Assembly (NCBI GenBank): GCA_010015675.1
Contig: ML976993.1
Location: forward strand, 433,306-494,742
Direction of reading: 5' to 3'
Source: Byssothecium circinans
Taxonomy: Eukaryota > Ascomycota > Dothideomycetes > Pleosporales > Massarinaceae
DNA length: 61,437 nt
Below the pieces are notes generated by a model that saw only the letters and a list, made by a program, of their open reading frames with translations, was not told the origin of the DNA and did no database searches. This document shows positions 1-11,712 of this stretch, piece after piece. Each line of letters opens with the position of its first letter. Within the stretch, counting starts at the first letter, position 1. The translations under genes and the position numbers were made by a program.

Positions 1-381
1 AAGGAACAGGAGGAGAAGGAGCAGCAGCTTCAAAAAGCAGAGACAGCAGAGCTGAAGAAGGCAGCTAAGTTATATAAGGAGAAGATCCAGCAGGAAAAGC
101 GTGCTGCGCGAGAGGAGGCTAAAAAGGTAAGGGAGAAGGAGAGGGCCGAGAAGGCAGCAGAGCGCGCTCGCCAGAAGGAGGCAGCCAACGCTGCAAAAGC
201 TCTACAATCTTCCCAAAAGGGTAAGAGAAAGGCCGCGCAGCCATCTCTACAGAGTAGAAAGCGTCAGAAACATGTGGTTGGTACTATAGCTGCTGAGGAG
301 GCCTCAGGTGCTGCATTAGCAGGTCCACTTAAGACTACGCGGCGCGGCCGCAACGTCAAACTTCCAAGTAAATTTAAATAG
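1..381 (+). CDS. pogo/Fot1-like transposase, C-terminal fragment (5' end outside window)
   Basis: An open frame enters from the left edge and runs 126 codons to a TAG stop at 379-381. The translation is a long Lys/Glu/Gln/Ala-rich, probably coiled-coil tail followed by a basic end. The same kind of tail closes the second element at 660-2534, where it follows a recognisable DDE transposase, so I infer this is the C-terminus of a related transposase. Unlike the neighbour it has no internal stop in the visible part. The catalytic domain lies outside the window, so intactness cannot be judged. Confidence 0.65.
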   Translation, partial: KEQEEKEQQLQKAETAELKKAAKLYKEKIQQEKRAAREEAKKVREKERAEKAAERARQKEAANAAKALQSSQKGKRKAAQPSLQSRKRQKHVVGTIAAEEASGAALAGPLKTTRRGRNVKLPSKFK

Positions 382-494
382 TACAAATTAATTGCAGGCC
401 TCTGTTTACTACTCTACCAAAAAATCTTATAATAATAGCTATTGTGGGTGGCTCTACAGCCTCATCTTTAGGATGCCGGAGATGGTGTTGGGCG

Positions 495-562
495 GGGCGT
501 TACGCGAATCCGGGCGTTACGCGCACGGACACGCTACGCCGTCCCGGGCGTTACGCCGTCAC
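495..562. repeat. 17-bp tandem repeat, four units
   Basis: Units start at 495, 512, 529 and 546, each 17 bp. The core GGGCGTTACGC opens units 1, 2 and 4; unit 3 keeps only the CTACGC part. The array lies just outside the left inverted repeat of the transposon, so it is probably a subterminal or terminal repeat block of that element, or the target into which it inserted. Confidence 0.7.
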
Positions 563-576
563 GCAGGGTAATCAGG

Positions 577-602
577 CAACGCACGTTCTCACCCCGCGCA
601 CG
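577..602 (+). repeat. Left inverted repeat (26 bp, perfect)
   Basis: This is the reverse complement of 2655-2680 with no mismatch. It is the inner, best conserved part of the transposon's terminal inverted repeat. Confidence 0.85.
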
Positions 603-659
603 CTTTTCTGAAATCCACCACAAACTTCAGAAATCCATAACTCCACCACCACACACGAT

Positions 660-2534
660 ATGGATGAGGCGATTGCAGCAATTGAATCGCTGAAGCTCGG
701 AGAAAAACCTAATTACACTCAGATTGCGAAAAAATACAACGTTGATCGCACAACTCTGTCAAAACGCGCGCGCGGCGTTCAAGGCACCCGTGCAGATGCC
801 GACTCCAAAATGCGACTCCTCAACCAAACCCAAGAACAACAGCTTATAAAATATATTGATGAGCTCTGCGTACGAGGCCTACCACCAACGAAAGTTATGA
901 TATGAAATTTCGCGCACCAGATTAGTGGAAAAGAGCCTGGAAAATGCTGGGTAGATCGCTTTCTCACACGGCACAACATCAAGCTTGTAAACAAGTGGAC
1001 GACTGGCATTAATACCCAGCGCCACAGAGCTAACTCCACCTTTAAATATAAGCTATATTTTCAGCTCCTACGTGATAAGATTACCCAGTACGACGTCGAG
1101 CCGCGAAATATCTACAATATGGATGAAAAAGGCTTCCTCATTGGGGTGCTTAGTAGGATGAAGAGAGTCTTCTCCCGCCAGCGATATAATAGTGGGGAGA
1201 TTAAGCAAATGATACAGGATGGTAATAGGGAGTGGATAATGACTATCGCATGTATTTACGCCAACGGATCTGCTCTTACACCTGCCCTTATTTATTAAGC
1301 CGTTTCTAGAAACCTACAGGATTCATGGCTACAGGATTTTGATCCTATGATCCACCGCACCTTCTTCACCTCATCACCAAGTGGATGGACCAATAATGAG
1401 CTGGGCCTAGCGTGGTTAAAGCTCGTATTTGATAGGGAGACGAAGGCAAAGGCGCGTTGGTCGTATCGCCTTTTAATCCTAGATGGGCACGGCTCACACG
1501 TGACGATGGATTTCATCAAATACTGCGACAAGAATTGAATACTCCTCACTATCTACCCCCCACACGCTACCCATACGCTTCAACTACTTGACGTGGGTCT
1601 TTTCAAGCCTCTCTCCGCGGCGTACTCCTCTGAGCTAAGTGCCTTTATGTATAACTGCCAGGGCATCTCATCAATTACTAAAAGAGACTTTTTCTGCCTC
1701 TTCTATCGCGCGTGGCACACAGCCTTCAAAGAAGCGACGATTCTAAGCGCTTTTGAAGCTACAGGACTGTCACCTTTCGATCCTGACGTTATCCTTCAAA
1801 GATTCAATAAACGCGTAGAAGAAAGGCCCTCCTTAAGTAAGAGTAGCTCGTTAGTACTCTTAGCTTCAGATTGGAGAAAAATCGAGCGCTTACTACGGCA
1901 GGTAGTGGAGGATCTCTATGACCGCCGCACGCGTCAACTCTCTCACACTATCCACGCGATCTCCACCTAAAAGCAGATACTACAGCACGAAAACGAGCGT
2001 TTACATGAGGCTCTACTTAATAAGAAGAAGCGCCGTCAACGCGGTAAACCCCTACTACTTGAAGCGCCAGAGGATTGGCATGGTGGCGCCGTATTTTGGT
2101 CGCCTACGAAGGTTCAGGACGCCCGTGAGAGGCAGGCACAAAAGGACGCCAACGAGGAGGCTCTACAGCTTCAAAAGTCGGAGCAGCAACGCCTTAAGGA
2201 GCAGAAGAAGCAGGAGAAGAAGGATCTACAGGAGGAGCGCGCGCGACTACGGCTGGCGGCCAAAGAAATCCGCCTTCAACAGCAGCAGAGTAAGGCTATT
2301 GAGCGCGAGGAGGCGCGTATCGCGAAACAGATCGAAAAACAACTCCGCCAGGATCTACAGACCTCTAAAAAGGGTGCTAGGCGTCGCGCAAAGGCTCCTT
2401 CACTACTCCCAGCACCTACTACTGCCCCTAAGGCTGTAGAGGTAGTTAAGATGGATATTAAAGATGTGGGGTCCTTAGTGCCGAAGGAAACGCGCACCCA
2501 CAAAGTTCTCCCCCCACAACGCTATCGCACGTAA
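660..2534 (+). pseudogene. pogo/Fot1-like DDE transposase, inactivated by four stop codons
   Basis: One frame of 625 codons, from ATG at 660 to TAA at 2532-2534, carries four in-frame stops (TGA 903, TAA 1296, TGA 1536, TAA 1968) and no frameshift. The N-terminus is a psq-type helix-turn-helix (residues about 1-45) followed by a CENP-B/Tc5-type DNA-binding region. Catalytic landmarks of the DDE_1 family are visible: an N-M-D-E-K-G motif near base 1120, LDGHGSH near base 1485, and a Q-L-L-D-V-G-L-F motif near base 1580. The C-terminal third is a Lys/Glu/Gln/Arg-rich helix. Each stop can be explained by one C-to-T change (CGA to TGA, CAA or CAG to a stop), which suggests repeat-induced point mutation or deamination. 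No functional protein is expected. Confidence 0.85.
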
Positions 2535-2654
2535 TTTATCGCTCCCAATCGAATTTTCAAGCTCTCTTATTCACTCCTACAAAAAATTCGGCATCTGTAG
2601 CACCTATATCGCGCTGTAGAGCTTCATAAAGTGGGTGGCAGGCATCGTCAAAAC

Positions 2655-2680
2655 CGTGCGCGGGGTGAGAACGTGCGTTG
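2655..2680 (-). repeat. Right inverted repeat (26 bp, perfect)
   Basis: Exact inverted copy of 577-602. It lies 120 bp beyond the transposase stop. Confidence 0.85.
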
Positions 2681-3894
2681 GCTGATTCAGCACGGTATCA
2701 GGTATTAATGACCAAACCTTAACTTGCCGTGCCCACACTCCGCTCCTACGACCCAACGGCACACGCACCATTTCTACAATCGACCCAAGGCATGCAGGTA
2801 TTATCGGGGCGTTTTTATCACGGTACTGAGTCTCTTCATGCTCCTAGGCTGCAGTACGATCTCCGATCATTCTCCGCTGGCCGGTAGAGCTAAGCAAGTA
2901 TACTACCTATTGTGGGACATCATCATCTACTCTTAGATAATCGTTCTAGTATTCCTGATCCCAAGAAAAGTTTCACATTCTAGTGCAGGTTTCGTGACTT
3001 CGGGCTGCTCCGGCCCACTCGATTTGGCATTATTGGGTCGGCAACGAAGACCGTGAATCCCAGGACGTTACTGACCGTGCCTTATACTTTTCTACGAGAG
3101 GAAAAGACACGAGTAGAGAACGAAATTGTGGGTCTGACCTGGTGTTGCCAATCCGAAAAGTTGCTACAGAAGTGAGGTACCAAAGCATCACTTCCCACAG
3201 CATGCAATCTTGAGGCTGAGAAACTCCTAGGCTGCCAGCCATCTGCTCATCGGCGCCCTTCGATTCCAGTGACAATAACAATACAACGAAACAGCACGTG
3301 GCAAAATTGAACAGCATTTCCTTTTCGTATCCGCTCAAAAGATTTCTATTTCATATAAATGCCCTCTGTGTCTAACGTCACCAACTTCGCAAACCGAAAC
3401 CAAAGCTAACCTACACTTTCACCAACGCACCCCCAACTAACTACCTAAAACCCCTCATGATCTATACACCACCCATCTCCACCCCTATATGCCAAAAAGT
3501 CCAGCGCACATTCCCCAAACTCCCAAAAAAATGAGCAAGTTCCACCGTATAGACCAACAAAAACGTGCAAAAGTCTATTCCGCAGCACTTTCCAAGTCGT
3601 CCTGAGCGACGACCGACGTGACGATATTATATATAGAGTTCAGAAAATGATCAGAGGAAGGAATGATGATTAAATAAGAGGTGAGTTTCAAATTCAACTG
3701 GATGAGTAAATAGCGGAAGGCAAGAGAGAACAAAGTCGGAATACATACACAAACCGCTAAATCAAATAACCCAAAAGTGGAAAAAAAGCCTTTATACACC
3801 ACTTAGTTCAATCCGTCCGTCATATATCATACCACTCCCTTCCCCATTCTGCTTCCTCTCTCATCTCCCTCCTCTTTCTACTAACACACCCCAC
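2681..3894. other. Intergenic, transposon flank and 3' side of Lon
   Basis: Only short ORFs without recognisable features. The last 100 bp are C/T-rich and AT-rich patches occur around 3620-3700. I see no gene or RNA here. Confidence 0.5.
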
Positions 3895-6769
3895 CTACAA
3901 CCTACTCTCCCACCCAACACCGCGCTCCCCACCCCATCGATCCGGCCAGACCAACCCAACGCCCTCCCAAATATGTCCCACAAACTCAATCTTAAGGCCC
4001 CTCTGTACCTCCTCAGGCAAATCCCTAACATCCTTCCGATTCCCCTCCGGCAACAGCACTCTCTCAACGCCCGCCCTAAGAGCGCCGATGAGTTTCTCCT
4101 TGATGCCGCCGACAGGCAGTACGCGGCCTCTGAGACTGACTTCGCCCGTCATGGCGAGTGTAGGTGGGACGGGTTTCCCCGAGAAGAGCGAGATGAGGGC
4201 GATGGTGTGTGCGAGACCGGCTGAGGGACCGTCTTTGGGGATCGCGCCTGAGGGGCAGTGGACGTGGATTGCGCGGTTCTTCATGATGTCTTCGTCTTCC
4301 GAGGCGGAGAGGCCGAGCTCAAAGGCGTGCGCTTTGACCCATGAGAGGGCGACTTCGACGCTTTCTTTGAGCACGTCGCCTAGCTTTCCGGTGAGTTGGA
4401 CGCGTCCTTTACCGGGCATGTCGGCGATTTCGATGAAGAGGATACTGCCTTGTCCACCTGTACTGTAGGCGACAAGACCCGTGACAACGCCGGGGCGGGA
4501 GTGTTGCTCGGTAAGCTCTTCGGTGAACTTCTCAATGCCGAGGATAGCGTCGAGATCGGAGAGCGTGACGATGGGGTTGTATGCTGCGAGGGTATCGGTG
4601 TCTTTTGCTGTGGCGTATTCGACAGCTTTGGAGCGGCAGACGGAGCCGATCTCGCGTTCGAGATTGCGGACGCCGGATTCGCGTGTGTAGGACATGATGA
4701 TTTTGTCTAGCACGTCGACTGGGATCTCGATATTCTCGGGCATCAAGCCATTGGTGGTGATTTGCTTGGGGATGAGATGGCGCTCAGCAATATGCCTTTT
4801 CTCGAGCGTCGTATAGCCGCTTAGTTGAATGGTCTCCATACGATCAAGCAATGGCGGCGGAATCGTCTCCAGAGTGTTGGCTGTTGCTATGAAGAGTACC
4901 TTTGACAGATCGATAGGAATGTTGACGTAGTGATCCGTGAACGTGTGGTTCTGTTCTGGGTCGAGTACTTCGAGCATAGCAGCGCTAGGATCGCCGTTGT
5001 AGTTTGAGCCGCTCAGTTTGTCGAGCTCGTCGAGGAGAATGACCGGGTTCGCAACGCCCACCTTCTTCAGCCCCGAGACAATGAGACCAGGCATGGCAGC
5101 CACATAAGTACGACGATGACCGCGAATCTCAGCTTCATCGCGAACGCCACCCAGAGAGATGCGGTGGAACTTGCGACCAAGAGCCGTGGCAATAGACTTT
5201 GCGAGGGACGTCTTTCCCGTGCCGGGAGGACCTACAAGCAGCATAATAGGTGACTTGTCGACCATGCGCTTCTTCTCCCGCAGAGCGAGTTCTTCCTCGG
5301 TCGGTTCTCTGGCAGTCTTTTCCTGCATTTCGTCTGTCTCACCTTCCACCTCCTCTTTTCCATTCTTTGTAGGCGCTGAATCTATTTCAGTCAGAGCTCG
5401 AATCTGATCATCAATGGTCCGATTCGCCTGCTCCTTCAACTTCAAAACTGCCAGATACTCCAGCAACCTCTTCTTGATCTTGTCCAAGCCGTAGTGATCA
5501 TCATCAAGCTGCTTCTTCGCTCTTATCAACGTCTTCGCATCCAACTGATCGACCGTCGTCTTTGTCCATGGGATTTCGGCCAAGTTCTCTAGGTAGTTCC
5601 TGCAGACCTGATATTCCGCCTGTGCCGGGTTCATCTTCTGCAGTCGCGAGAGCTCGCGTTGTGCCACTTTATCCGCGTCAGGTGAAAGCTTCGCATCTTG
5701 TAGCCTCTTCTTCAACTCATCGATCTCGTTCGTCTCTTCCTCGCCCACATTCGCGCCTCCGCCGGGGAAGCCACCAGGAAACCCAGACATACTGGGGGGA
5801 CCGCCCATCTTGCCTCTCCTTTGCAGCGCCTCCTGTTGTAACCGCCTGAGTTGATCAATGTCGAAGCTGCTCGTGGGGATTGGCACCGACGAAGCTGTGA
5901 CCGTCATCCGCGTGCTGCCTTGGATACTGCTGATCTGTCTCTGCAGAATCTCAATGACTCTGTCCACACGGTCTTTTACATCGATAGCCGCCAGCACGCG
6001 CAGCTTCTCCTCGTGTGTGCAATCCACCACGTTTGCCATGAAATCAGCCAGCGACCCAGCTTCCGAGAGCTGCTTCCTCGCGATGTATAATTCCAATCTC
6101 CGAGCGACGATCGGTGAGAGCGAGACGTTCGGGGTGCGCGGTAGTATTGAGGACAAGCGGACGAGGGCGAGGAGTTCGCGCGACAGCTGTTTGAGAAGGT
6201 TGAATTGCTCCAAGAGTTCGGGGTTCGCAACATCGACTGCAGGTAAATGTTAGCTTCCATCACAAGTCTCCAAGTAAGCAAAGGGGCGTTGACCCACCAA
6301 ACTCTTCCACCGCCTCCAACTCTCCTTCAAAATAGGGTCTATCCTGCACTACACCCACAACCCTCACCCTCTCCAAGCCCTCCACCACCAGGCTCAAATC
6401 ACCCTGCCTCCGCCCCTGCACGCCACTAACCTTGGCCACACACGCGTATCCAAAAACATCTTTCTTGGTTGCATGCACGGGATCTGTTTGATACACCGAT
6501 CCCGTCTTCCCCTCTTTGCCATCCTCAATTAACAATTTGCCATCCCGCGGACTCACATTGACCGAGTTCAGCGGCACGCAGGCGACGGTTATGGCGGCGT
6601 CGGGGCGCGCGGTCGACGAGATGCTGTAGATCTTTGCGAGGATGGCGGCGACGTCTGAGCGGTTGGTGATGGGGATCTTGAGCGTGGTGGAGGGGAGGAC
6701 GGCGAGGGGCGGCGCGAGCGGGATGAGCGGGAGCACCTTTGTGCTGGTCTTTGACGACGACTTGCCCAT
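3895..6769 (-). CDS. pln: Peroxisomal Lon protease homolog
   Basis: ATP-dependent serine protease of the Lon family, predicted to act in the peroxisome matrix in quality control of misfolded proteins. Exons 6769-6298 and 6236-3895; a 61-bp intron joins EEF to [12 protein letters not shown]. Product 937 aa. Order: N-terminal substrate-binding domain (about 1-240), coiled region, AAA+ module with Walker A GPPGTGKT (about 493-500) and Walker [10 protein letters not shown] (about 556), then the proteolytic domain with Ser in GPSAG (about 829) and Lys in GGIKEK (about 870) as the catalytic dyad. The protein ends in SRL, a canonical PTS1, and has no obvious mitochondrial presequence, which separates it from mitochondrial Pim1. 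ATG 6769 was chosen because it is the first ATG in frame and starts just before the conserved N-terminal domain; the upstream frame opens only with GTG. The symbol follows Penicillium usage. Confidence 0.93.
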
Positions 6770-7855
6770 CTTGCGTCTTGCGGTGCGGTATGGCGAGGTG
6801 GGCGGTGGTGGTTCCGAGGTGGTTCGGATCTGGGTTGTGTCGGAACGGGATGAAGATGCGGAGTCGCTGTCACTTGTCACCCCACACGTCGATTCCACCG
6901 CAATCTTCTCTTAGCTTCCCTGTGCAACCCCTCTCGTCGATGTGCGTACGGCTACTCAAGGCTTCACTCTCTCTTCCACCGTCTCGACCGATATGTTACG
7001 TCAGCACGGCGCCGGATCCGCAAATGCTGAATGCACCTTCGGTTTAGTGTGGAGCTGAATGCGCCACGCGGACAGGACCGGATATCGGAAAGTAAGAGAG
7101 TACAGAGTACAACAATAATTACAACAGGATGTGAATTGTGGAGTACAGGATGAAGATAGCTAGATATGTGAGAGGGCCTGCGGGCGTTTGGTCGAGCTTT
7201 CGAGAAGATGCGATGCCGGGACCAAGACGCACAGAGACCGAGGTAATCGTCAGACGCTAAACTGGAAAGAGACAGGCTTCTGATACGATATAAGTTGGAT
7301 ATGACACCTGAAGTCTTGAAAGATGGATGTGACATTGCTCTCCAACCTTACGTTCGTACAAATGTTGCAAAAATATGCATGTGTTAATTCTTTATGAATT
7401 ATGCATAGGCGCATGAAGGATAGCCAATCAGCTCCTTGCCAGCCACCCTTGCTCACTACCAACACCACTTTATTTTCTATGATGCCCGAAGAGCAGAGAA
7501 CAGAAGGTACTTAATGCTCAATTTGGAAAGATTCTTATTGCTAAGCACGCCTGTTTCATGTTTAAACTCCTATACCTATAAAATGCAATAGTGCTTCCTC
7601 CACCAGACAGTCTATCCACCCACCCCAAACAAAATGCAGATCCTGTTCACATACAAACGGTCCGGCCACATTGAAGACAACCGGAAAACGTTAATTACGA
7701 AAACGGACCTCCACATCTGGTGAAACAAGCACCGAAAGAAGGGAACGACAAAGGAAACATACAAGGTGCCAGTGAAGGCAGGCGAGCCACCATGGATTTG
7801 TGATGGAGGGAGTTGCGAGGCGGAGGTTGTACGAAATGCTTCGTTCATCTTTGTT
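6770..7855. other. Intergenic: Lon upstream region and CHO2 3' region
   Basis: No gene detected. Open frames are short and unlike proteins. The part next to 6769 must contain the Lon promoter; I recognise no specific element. Confidence 0.4.
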
Positions 7856-10800
7856 TTAATGTAGCTTAGGTGTGTTCCTACCACGATTGGCTGACATGCT
7901 GTATGGAGCCTGATGAGTAGGTCAACGAGGTGTCCGCCTTCTAGAATAAAAGGCAGGAGAAAGCTTACCAAAACTTGCTTTGCGTGGCAGATACGCCAGG
8001 CTAACTTGTGTATGGTTCCATCTGCTGGAACCACTTGGGGCGCAAATTCGATACCAAACCTGATGTTGGTTAGTGATGAAAGGCGGCCGGCATTATTATG
8101 CTTACATTTGATGCACGGCGAAAACAACCCGCTTGGCGTATTTCTCATCTCTCTCTACTATGCTGCCGAACGGCTCATCAACAGAGTCTGGATAGATTTC
8201 GGTGTCCCCATCAAAGCAGTTCTTGATGAGCGGTGCGAGGAACTCTTCGATCGGACGCTGAAGGGTTCCATTTGCGTCCAGTTCCGCATCGTCTTCAGCA
8301 AACTTTGGAACCTTTATCTCGAAGGCTTGTGAAATGGCCAGAACGCTGTGTTTGCCATCATGATGGTAACGGAATTCGAAGACGCCCGTGGTCCACCATA
8401 ACTTGTCGCCGCGGAACTCCACTTCTCCTGTGAAATACTCACAACCATTCTCGGAAACATGCTGTTCTGACACCAGGATTCCTTCCTCCGCTCGGCTGGA
8501 ATCGAACACGCCTTTGTTGGTTGATACCCAACGCCCATTAGATCCTATCTTCGTGATGTCGCGCTTGGCATTGTCGGCGACCATGTAGAACCCGATCCAG
8601 TCTTTCTTGCTGTGATTGATGGGAGCTCTCCAGCGAACTTTTATGGGCGTTCCGTACTCGAGAACTAATGTGTTAAACTCACTCGTGCGGTCCGCTGGTG
8701 CTCTTGCCATCTCTCCTTCACGACCACCGCTGACTCGACGCTTGGATACCGATGACAGTTGCTTCCCGATAATTTCAAGCCTGTATTGGGTTGGATCAAT
8801 TCCGGCAAGGTCGGGAGCCACTCGCGCGATAGTTATACGGGTTGGGTGAGCTTTGAAGATGGCCGAGGCATCTTTTACGAATGTATCCATGCCAGCAGCA
8901 AGCTTCGGACCTGCAGTGTCTATAAATTCCTCAATAAATTCGACAGTGGAATTGAGGTAGTCATCTGCCGTTGACTGCCAGTTCCTTACTGGACTAGGTA
9001 GCGCTTGCCTAAAGGTCTTACTGACACCGGATGTCTTGCGGAGGCTTTGGCCATAGAGCTTTTGCATATGCGGTCGCTCTACAAATTGAAGGAAGACAAG
9101 ATTGAGGATGTGTGCCGTTCCTGCGAGATAGAAGATTGGTACACTCCAAGTGATTAGTGCAATGCCCCAGACGGCGCCGACCCCAAGAACCCGCTCTGGA
9201 TTGTTGAGGAAACGATAAATTCCAGAATAGGTAACTATACATCCATCAGTACCTGCTCAGTTGGTAAAATGATACGGGAACTAAAATACTCACGGTTCCT
9301 CGAAGGCGGATCGAAGAAGAAGTCGCCGCTGAACCAGCCAAACTCCCCCAAAGCCTCATGAATGCTCTTGACGACCCAAAGCTGGAGAGCAATTAGTCCC
9401 ACGCCAATGACGTGCCGCAGAAGAGTCCAGCCATACGACCAATCAGGAGGTATGGCGTACATCTTCCAGGCGGCTGAAACGAAGCTGACATAGCACATAG
9501 TCATGCTCAGGTGGTACAAGTACTTCCATTGTCGCCACGCTTCCATCTTGCTGTCTCCATACTTGATGAAGTGGCGCGTCCAGTTCTTCTTCTTGGACTG
9601 CCTGTCAAGTATGTAGCCCAAGCCTAGAGCATACCATAAACGCCAGACAAAGGCATTGACAAGGAAGAATGTGCGGACTGGCCACGTATTAGGGGTCATG
9701 ATGGCAAAACAGAACATGTAGAAAGTAAATGCGATGGTCGTGACATCGAGGGTGCGATGGAGATCGATGTTGCGTAGACCGACGATGTGATGGATTTCGG
9801 AGGGGTGACCGTCAGAGTCGAGCAGAGGTGCACCATCGACAAACGCCGCTTCTGAATGGCGTGACGTTGGGCGTTCTTCATGGTTTACTGAGTGGGAATT
9901 TGGGCGCTTTCTGGGCGGTGGCGTGTTGTAAGTTTTGTCGATGTGTGGGCTTTCCACGAAACTGAGGAAAGCAAATTGAGCGGCGTGTGCGGCTATGGAG
10001 ATGAACAAGACTGAATAGCTTGCCGTCATCATGGAGATGCCATAATAACCAGCGTATCCGACTGAATACATGGGGTGGGGAGCCATTTCGAAGACTCCGT
10101 CAAAGGTAAGTTGTTGATCAATAAGGAAGAAGAAGTCGCCCCAGTACCACGCAAAGTCTTTGACCACCCGGTGAGCGTCTAGTTTGACCCACAGATTGAA
10201 GAGGAAGAGAATAATGCCACCCATCCAGCGGAAAGACCAAAGCACCCAGCTCTCGTCCGGGCGGTTGAAGCATGCGATGGCGAAGAGACAGTAGGAGACG
10301 AAGTCACACATGAGGATCAGGTCTACGACGCGGCGGAAGAGCAGCCACGTGTTGTACTCGAGCGGAGCCTCCTCGAATTTGTAGTCGTGTGGGATCTTCG
10401 TCTCCATCTCGTACTTGAGCAGATCATAGAGCTTGGGATATGGGTTCTTGCCTGACTCTGGCTTTTCAAAGATGCCCGAGTTCTTCGCCCATAGTACGAG
10501 ACGGTTGTGATTGGACTGGTGGTGCAGTAGCCAGCCGATGCCTGCATTATAGGCAGCGCGCCAGAAGAGAAATATGGCGGCGAAGACGGGCCTGCGGGCG
10601 CTTTTGGGCAGTGCGAAGAGGGTGAATATCAAGATGGCCAGAAAGCCGAGGATTACATAGTCGGACAAGTTCTTGGGCTGGGCGGGCGAGAGGAGCTGCG
10701 AGACCATGTCATGGGTTTGCGGGACGATGAAGACTGTCAGAGGAGCGAGTTAGAATGGATGTCACCTAGAAGCTGCTACTGACCGGCTATTTACGATGAT

Positions 10801-11042
10801 GTTGTGACTGTGACTACGTGACGGTTGTGCTCTCCCCACGATAACGTACCAGTGCCATCTGGCGTTCTGCCGTATGTGCGCTTGTCGGCGGCATCTTTGC
10901 GCTCCTTCCCTCTGTCGTCATTCAGTTCGAGCACCTTTTGCCTGGCATCGTCTGGATTGTGGAGGTGCAGTGGTTTCGCTGATGGGCGCTCTCGCAGCTG
11001 GCTATCGTCGGGGGCGGTGAAACTGATGCTAGTATCCGCCAT
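7856..11042 (-). CDS. CHO2: Phosphatidylethanolamine N-methyltransferase
   Basis: Catalyses the first S-adenosylmethionine-dependent methylation of phosphatidylethanolamine to the monomethyl form on the route to phosphatidylcholine, in the endoplasmic reticulum membrane. Five exons: 11042-10850, 10733-9294, 9234-8106, 8059-7969 and 7909-7856, giving 968 aa, the usual size of fungal Cho2. Two homologous membrane methyltransferase modules are seen, each with a W-x-G-D-F-F-F motif ([15 protein letters not shown] and [12 protein letters not shown]) and several hydrophobic segments, followed by a soluble C-terminal half with an immunoglobulin-like region. The splices rebuild conserved joins: [13 protein letters not shown] (intron 1), [19 protein letters not shown] (intron 2), VHQMFGIEF (intron 3) and QVLAPYSM (intron 4). 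The last intron was placed with its acceptor at 7910 because a nearer AG would make a 28-bp intron. The C-terminal exon is only 18 codons and is the least certain part. Confidence 0.92.
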
Positions 11043-11712
11043 GGTGTGTGAGGTTAGTCGGTGCAACGAAGGACTGGAGAATCTGCCGCTCAAGGCCTCA
11101 ACGTGCGTGCTAGGATTCCTGTCCCGTGGGCGCGCTATGCACGCTTCTGCAGCAGTCCCGCGATGTGTCACTGGTGGTGGGGGAGTTGTGGGGGTTGAGC
11201 GGCTGGCTGGAGCGACTGCGCGCACTCGGGACGACAAAGACGGAAGAATCAGGGTTATGGAGTGTTGAACTCCAGGACAGATGTTGAATTGACGAGCGCG
11301 GTGTGTGTTTGTGTCCGCAGGTGTCTTTTGCGATATCTCGCGTGCTCTTTGAGGGTGAAAACCAAGTCGCGGCTTGTGACAGTAGCACAAGCACCCGCAG
11401 GTGGGGCTACCTGTCAATATGTCGCTATGACGCACAAACACCATCAGAGTACACACGGACAGCGCACGCTCTAATATACAACAATGCATCGTCATCTAAT
11501 CTCCAGAGAAGACGCTATAACCGACTGATTATAGACGGTATCTGTATGTTGAGCAGATGCCGTGAGTTTCATTGATCGGGGTCTGATCACATGTTTGAAC
11601 ACCGGCTGGAGACCACTGCCTACATATGCATCTACGTGCATGTACCACGAACTCGAACTCAATCGGGAATTGCATAAGATATCGATATAATTATATGTAT
11701 TCACTGCGCCAA
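11043..11712. other. Intergenic: CHO2 promoter region
   Basis: The 670 bp between the CHO2 start and the next minus-strand stop. No gene found. I did not find a clear match to the yeast inositol-sensitive UASINO decamer. Confidence 0.4.

Larger units (their letters stand above)
577..2680 (+). mobile_element. Degenerate pogo/Fot1-class DNA transposon
   Basis: Bases 577-602 and 2655-2680 form a perfect 26-bp inverted repeat; a short AATCAG similarity continues outward on the left and in the complement on the right. Between them lies one transposase frame (660-2534). The true outer ends are not certain, because similarity outside the 26 bp is weak and I could not identify a duplicated TA target. 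The left end is probably near 495 if the 17-bp repeats belong to the element. Confidence 0.75.

Noticed and set aside
660..2534. Calling the transposase an active gene with introns over the stops
   Set aside because: No plausible GT-AG pair removes each stop, and the frame is continuous across all four, so mutation is simpler.
7941..7968. 28-bp GT-AG intron at the end of CHO2
   Set aside because: Too short for splicing; the AG at 7910-7911 gives a normal 59-bp intron and a tail (APYSMS) fitting the family.
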